64,000 nt of DNA from Lysobacter capsici (GTDB lineage: Bacteria > Pseudomonadota > Gammaproteobacteria > Xanthomonadales > Xanthomonadaceae), in the NCBI RefSeq assembly GCF_014779555.2, contig NZ_CP094357.1:2542001-2606000 (forward strand), given 5' to 3'. This document shows, in pieces, positions 61,284 to 64,000 of this stretch. Position 1 is the stretch's first letter, and each line of letters opens with the position of its first letter. The notes below the pieces were generated by a model. The model worked only from the letters and a program-made list of their open reading frames with translations, was not told the origin of the DNA and made no database searches. A program made the translations under genes and the position numbers.

Positions 61284-61974
61284 TCTGTCGGCCGCTCGCG
61301 CCGACGGCGCTGTCGTCGACAACGTTGCCGGTTCTCGCGACAAAACGCGTTGCGACCCGGCCGTGCACGATCTGTCCGCGCTGCTGCGCGCCGCGCTGGG
61401 CGAACGCTGGGACCTGCTGCATCCGCATATCCAGGCGCGTTTCGCCCTGGGCGCGGGCGAAGCCCAGGCCGAATACGTCGGCAACATGCATCAGGTGCGC
61501 TGCACTTGGCTGGGCAGCGTGTTCGCGCGCCTGATCCGTTATGCGCGGGTGCTGCCGCATCACAACGCCGACAATGTGCCGTTCCGCTTCGACGTGCAGC
61601 CCTTGCGTCGCGGTCTGGGCTGGATCAAGACCCGCACCTATCACTTCGTCGACGAGGTTTTCAGTTTCCGCTCGCGCATGACCCTGGGCGAGGGCGGCGA
61701 ATTGCTCGAACACTTCGGCGGCGGCCTGGGCATGCGGGTGCGGTTGGAAGTGCTGCCTAACCGGTTGGTGTTCGTCGACAACGGCTATTTCCTGCACTGG
61801 CGCGGCCTGCGCCTGCCGCTGCCGAAGCCGTGCTGGCCGGGCCGCTTCGTGCTGGTGCATCGCGACCTGGATGCGGAGCATTTCGAAGTCAGCATCGATG
61901 TCGTGCATCCGTGGCTGGGGCCGCTGTTTCACCAGGATGGGAGTTTCGAGCGGATGCAGGCGACGCGGGATTGA
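61261..61974 (+). CDS. DUF4166 domain protein
   Basis: A 237-residue protein with the DUF4166 pattern: LGERWDLLHPHIQARFALG, then RLIRYARVLPHHNADNVPF, TRTYHFVDEVFSFRSRMTL and FVDNGYFLHWRGLRLPLPKP with a terminal VHPWLGPLFHQDGSF. It has no signal peptide. DUF4166 domains often accompany epimerases of the TIGR01777 type, sometimes fused, which matches the overlap seen here. The start at 61261 lies inside the epimerase end, indicating translational coupling. Role unknown. Confidence 0.83.
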   Translation: MELLHPIDLSAARADGAVVDNVAGSRDKTRCDPAVHDLSALLRAALGERWDLLHPHIQARFALGAGEAQAEYVGNMHQVRCTWLGSVFARLIRYARVLPHHNADNVPFRFDVQPLRRGLGWIKTRTYHFVDEVFSFRSRMTLGEGGELLEHFGGGLGMRVRLEVLPNRLVFVDNGYFLHWRGLRLPLPKPCWPGRFVLVHRDLDAEHFEVSIDVVHPWLGPLFHQDGSFERMQATRD

Positions 61975-62499
61975 TGCGAATGAGGACGGTGTTGTGTGGG
62001 TGGGGTGATTCGTTATGGAGCGGTTGTTGGTGCAAGGAGGCGAGAGGGAGCGGTTGGCGCAGGGATGCGACAGGAATGGTCGGTGCAGGGACGCGAAAGC
62101 AGTGGTCAGCGCGGGAGTGCGTCAGGATGACGATAGGGCCATGGATGGCCGGGTAGGGCGCGAACATGGGAAAGGTTCATGCCTTGCGCAATTTCGAGGT
62201 CGGGATTTATACGAAGGTGGGCCTGGTCTGCTTTGCTTTGACTAAGGCAAACATCCAGAGACTTCAGCGCCATCTCACCAGAACGTCATTCCCGATCTCA
62301 TCAGAACGTCATTCCCGCGAAAGCGGAGCCCGCTTTCGCGGGAATGACGGTAGGTAAGAGCGATGCGGCTGGGAGTGGTGTGGCTTCGGGGGGGGCGTTC
62401 GGACTAGATGACTTGTGAATATGGGTGATTTGCGGAACCAGCAGAGACAGCGCGCTAGCCTCTATCCGATTCCCGATTCCCGATTCCCGATTCCCCGCC
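61975..62499. repeat. Intergenic region with a palindromic repeat and a heptamer array
   Basis: CGTCATTCCCGCGAAAGCGG and its reverse complement form a hairpin at 62307-62349, a dispersed repeat common in proteobacteria. Four tandem CGATTCC/GATTCCC heptamers lie at about 62466-62494. A 63-codon frame (62166-62357) runs into the palindrome and is not considered a gene. Confidence 0.65.
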
Positions 62500-62976
62500 T
62501 CAAGACGCCCGAAACACCACGTTGTACTGAAACTTCCTCCCCGTCGTAGCCCGCAGCTTCTTCGCATCGCGATGCTCGGGATTGATCAGTGCGTTGTATT
62601 CCTCCGGCACGATCACCGACGGCACCAGCGCGATCGCCGAGGCCAGGCTGGTCAGCCATTGCGAACCGATGCGCACGCTGGCCATGCCCGCGGGCACCGC
62701 GTCCCAGCCGCCGGGCAGATCCTGCGGGGTGAACTGGATGCGCGCCTTCCACACCGCGGCCGGCACTTCGATCGACACTACGTGCCGGTTCAACGGTAGG
62801 CCGTGCGCATCGACATAAGCCGCCGTCTCCAGCGCCGCCAAGGCCAACGACGTGGCGGTGTAGAGCACGCGCTGGCCGTCGTCGTTCCAGCGTCCCGGAT
62901 ACTTGGCCGCGCCCGCGCCGCTCATGTCGTCGGCGCGGTAGGCGCGGGTTTCGCCGGCGATTCGCCAAAGTTTCAT
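62500..62976 (-). CDS. RES-domain toxin
   Basis: A 158-residue RES protein. It starts MKLWRIAGETRAYRADDMSG and continues with GAAKYPGRWNDDGQRVLYTA, then LAALETAAYVDAHGLPLNRH; the Arg, Tyr and Glu of this region correspond to the RES active site. RES toxins are ADP-ribosyltransferase-like enzymes that deplete NAD+ or modify targets and arrest growth. The antitoxin gene lies 34 bases upstream on the same strand, as usual. Confidence 0.87.
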   Translation of the reverse strand: MKLWRIAGETRAYRADDMSGAGAAKYPGRWNDDGQRVLYTATSLALAALETAAYVDAHGLPLNRHVVSIEVPAAVWKARIQFTPQDLPGGWDAVPAGMASVRIGSQWLTSLASAIALVPSVIVPEEYNALINPEHRDAKKLRATTGRKFQYNVVFRAS

Positions 62977-63010
62977 CGTTATGGCCTCGTCCTTGCGGCG
63001 TTGGCGCCGG

Positions 63011-63649
63011 TCATTGATAGGCGCCGCTTTGCAGCGAACCCAACAGGCGCGCGACCACGCTGTACCCGGTCGGCGTGTCGAGCAGATCGGCCGGACGCTG
63101 CCCGCCCAGCGCCGCCTGCGGCTGCTCGATCCAGCGGCCCAGCCACTTGGCCGAATCGAAATCCTGGATGGCGGTGTCGGTGCTTTCCTTGACGATGTCC
63201 TTGACGATCGCGAGCAGGCACAACACCCCCAGCGCGGCTTGACCGCTGGCGCCGGCGATCCGCGCCTGCTGCGCGGCCTTGCTTTCGGCGGTGGCCTTGG
63301 CGACGCCGAGGATGTTGAACATGCGCACCGCCGGGACGTCCATGCTGGTGGCCATGTGCTTGACCACCTGCGCCGGCACGCCTTCGCGCTCGGCCGCGAC
63401 CCGCTGCAACGGCGTCGCGGTGCGCAGATAGGCGATGTAGCCGTTCAAGGTGGCCGGCGCTTCGTGCAGCTCGAGCGGGGCGTTCTTCACCGACGCGCCA
63501 CGCCCGCGCTTGGACGATGGCGGATGCACGCGCGGCTCGCGCACGTCCAGTCGGCTTTCACGCGCGGAGGTCTTGCCGGGGCCGGACGGCTTGGCGGCGG
63601 CGCGGCCGGCGGCCTTGGCCGGGGCGGGCGTCTTGGCGGCTTTGCTCAT
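63011..63649 (-). CDS. Xre/MbcA/ParS-type antitoxin
   Basis: A 212-residue antitoxin. The C-terminal half (LGVLCLLAIVKDIVKESTDT to FDSAKWLGRWIEQPQAALGG, RPADLLDTPTGYSVVARLLG) is the DUF2384 toxin-binding domain. A helix-turn-helix-like part precedes it (PLQRVAAEREGVPAQVVKHM). The first ~60 residues are basic and Ala/Lys/Pro-rich, longer than in most members, and may aid DNA binding. It neutralises the RES toxin and probably represses the operon. The ATG at 63649 follows AGGA. Autoregulation is inferred from the family. Confidence 0.85.
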   Translation of the reverse strand: MSKAAKTPAPAKAAGRAAAKPSGPGKTSARESRLDVREPRVHPPSSKRGRGASVKNAPLELHEAPATLNGYIAYLRTATPLQRVAAEREGVPAQVVKHMATSMDVPAVRMFNILGVAKATAESKAAQQARIAGASGQAALGVLCLLAIVKDIVKESTDTAIQDFDSAKWLGRWIEQPQAALGGQRPADLLDTPTGYSVVARLLGSLQSGAYQ

Positions 63650-63883
63650 GGCGAAGTCCTGTCTTGATCTGGACGGATCATAGCGCAGAAATATACGGTC
63701 GGGTCGCGGCCGCTGCGATGACGCCGGTCCACAATGGATCCGTGGCCCGCCGCGATCCGTATCTGTCGGGCGCGGACGACGCGACCGACACGCTGATCGC
63801 CATTTGCGGTTGCTATGCTTCGCCCCCGCCCCACGTCCCGCGTTGACCAGCGGCACCGAATACGTCTAATGCAAGGAGTCATC

Positions 63884-64000
63884 ATGAGTCGCAGATCGCA
63901 GATGTCCGGATCGAGCCTGAGCCTGACCAGCCTGGCCCTGATGCTCGCCATGGCCCCTGTGGCCCACGCGCAGAAGGACCGTCAGGTGTACGACGCTGCG
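63884..64000 (+). CDS. Exported protein, N-terminal fragment at window edge
   Basis: 39 codons are visible from an ATG preceded by AAGGAG. The sequence is a signal peptide (SLTSLALMLAMAPVAHAQ) followed by KDRQVYDAA. Too little remains to identify the family; an exported hydrolase or peptidase would be consistent with similar starts, but this is a guess. Confidence 0.6.
   Translation, partial: MSRRSQMSGSSLSLTSLALMLAMAPVAHAQKDRQVYDAA

Noticed and set aside
62166-62357. 63-codon frame near 62.2 kb
   Set aside because: Its C-terminal third is the translation of the CGTCATTCCCGCGAAAGCGG palindrome; no independent support.

Overview
The window is high-GC DNA that reads as the chromosome of a Lysobacter-like member of the Xanthomonadaceae. 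Three things point there: a chromosomal virB7-8-9-10-11-1-2-3-4-5-6 type IV secretion locus with an enlarged VirB7 lipoprotein, the lexA-imuA-imuB-dnaE2 mutagenesis cassette, and inverted repeats of the 'TGTAGGAGCGGC' class typical of this family. Species assignment is inference; no rRNA is present.

Left part (1-24.5 kb). A truncated STM4015-type leucine-rich protein is followed by a GntP-type permease divergent from a TonB-dependent receptor. Then come a CrbS/CrbR-like acetate-switch sensor and regulator, a 3-hydroxybutyrate-oligomer hydrolase, phosphatidylserine synthase, and the two-subunit class III polyhydroxyalkanoate synthase phaE-phaC, giving a carbon-storage theme. Small genes follow (GDSL lipoprotein, DUF5329, PspC, a small HExxH membrane protein, NRDE protein, methyltransferase, DUF2214), with a tRNA-Leu(CAA) and a candidate structured RNA.

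Middle (24.5-36 kb). A cysteine-dioxygenase-type enzyme and metX, then a complete cytochrome c maturation operon ccmABCDEF-dsbE-ccmH-ccmI on the minus strand with mostly overlapping genes. A dispersed C/G-run palindromic element has entered it, once between ccmF and ccmE and once in frame at the 5' end of ccmH. A DUF3293 gene and a methionine-type aminotransferase close this part.

Type IV secretion island (36-52.1 kb). virB7-B8-B9-B10-B11-B1-B2-B3-B4, two virB5 paralogues and virB6 lie on the plus strand. They are followed by a tandem array of five genes for small exported eight-cysteine proteins (DUF4189 type). Two copies are broken, and a remnant of the virB6 3' end precedes the second copy, so the duplication unit was virB6-tail plus DUF4189. 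No virD4 and no recognisable effector lie in the window. This array is the most interesting accessory feature.

Right part (52-64 kb). The SOS mutasome cassette lexA-imuA-imuB-dnaE2 (minus) has a perfect palindrome touching the lexA start codon, consistent with a leaderless autoregulated transcript. Next is a GbsR/MarR-type regulator with two matching 20-bp operators, one before itself and one before a DUF393 - epimerase - DUF4166 operon. A RES/Xre-type toxin-antitoxin pair and the start of an exported protein end the window.
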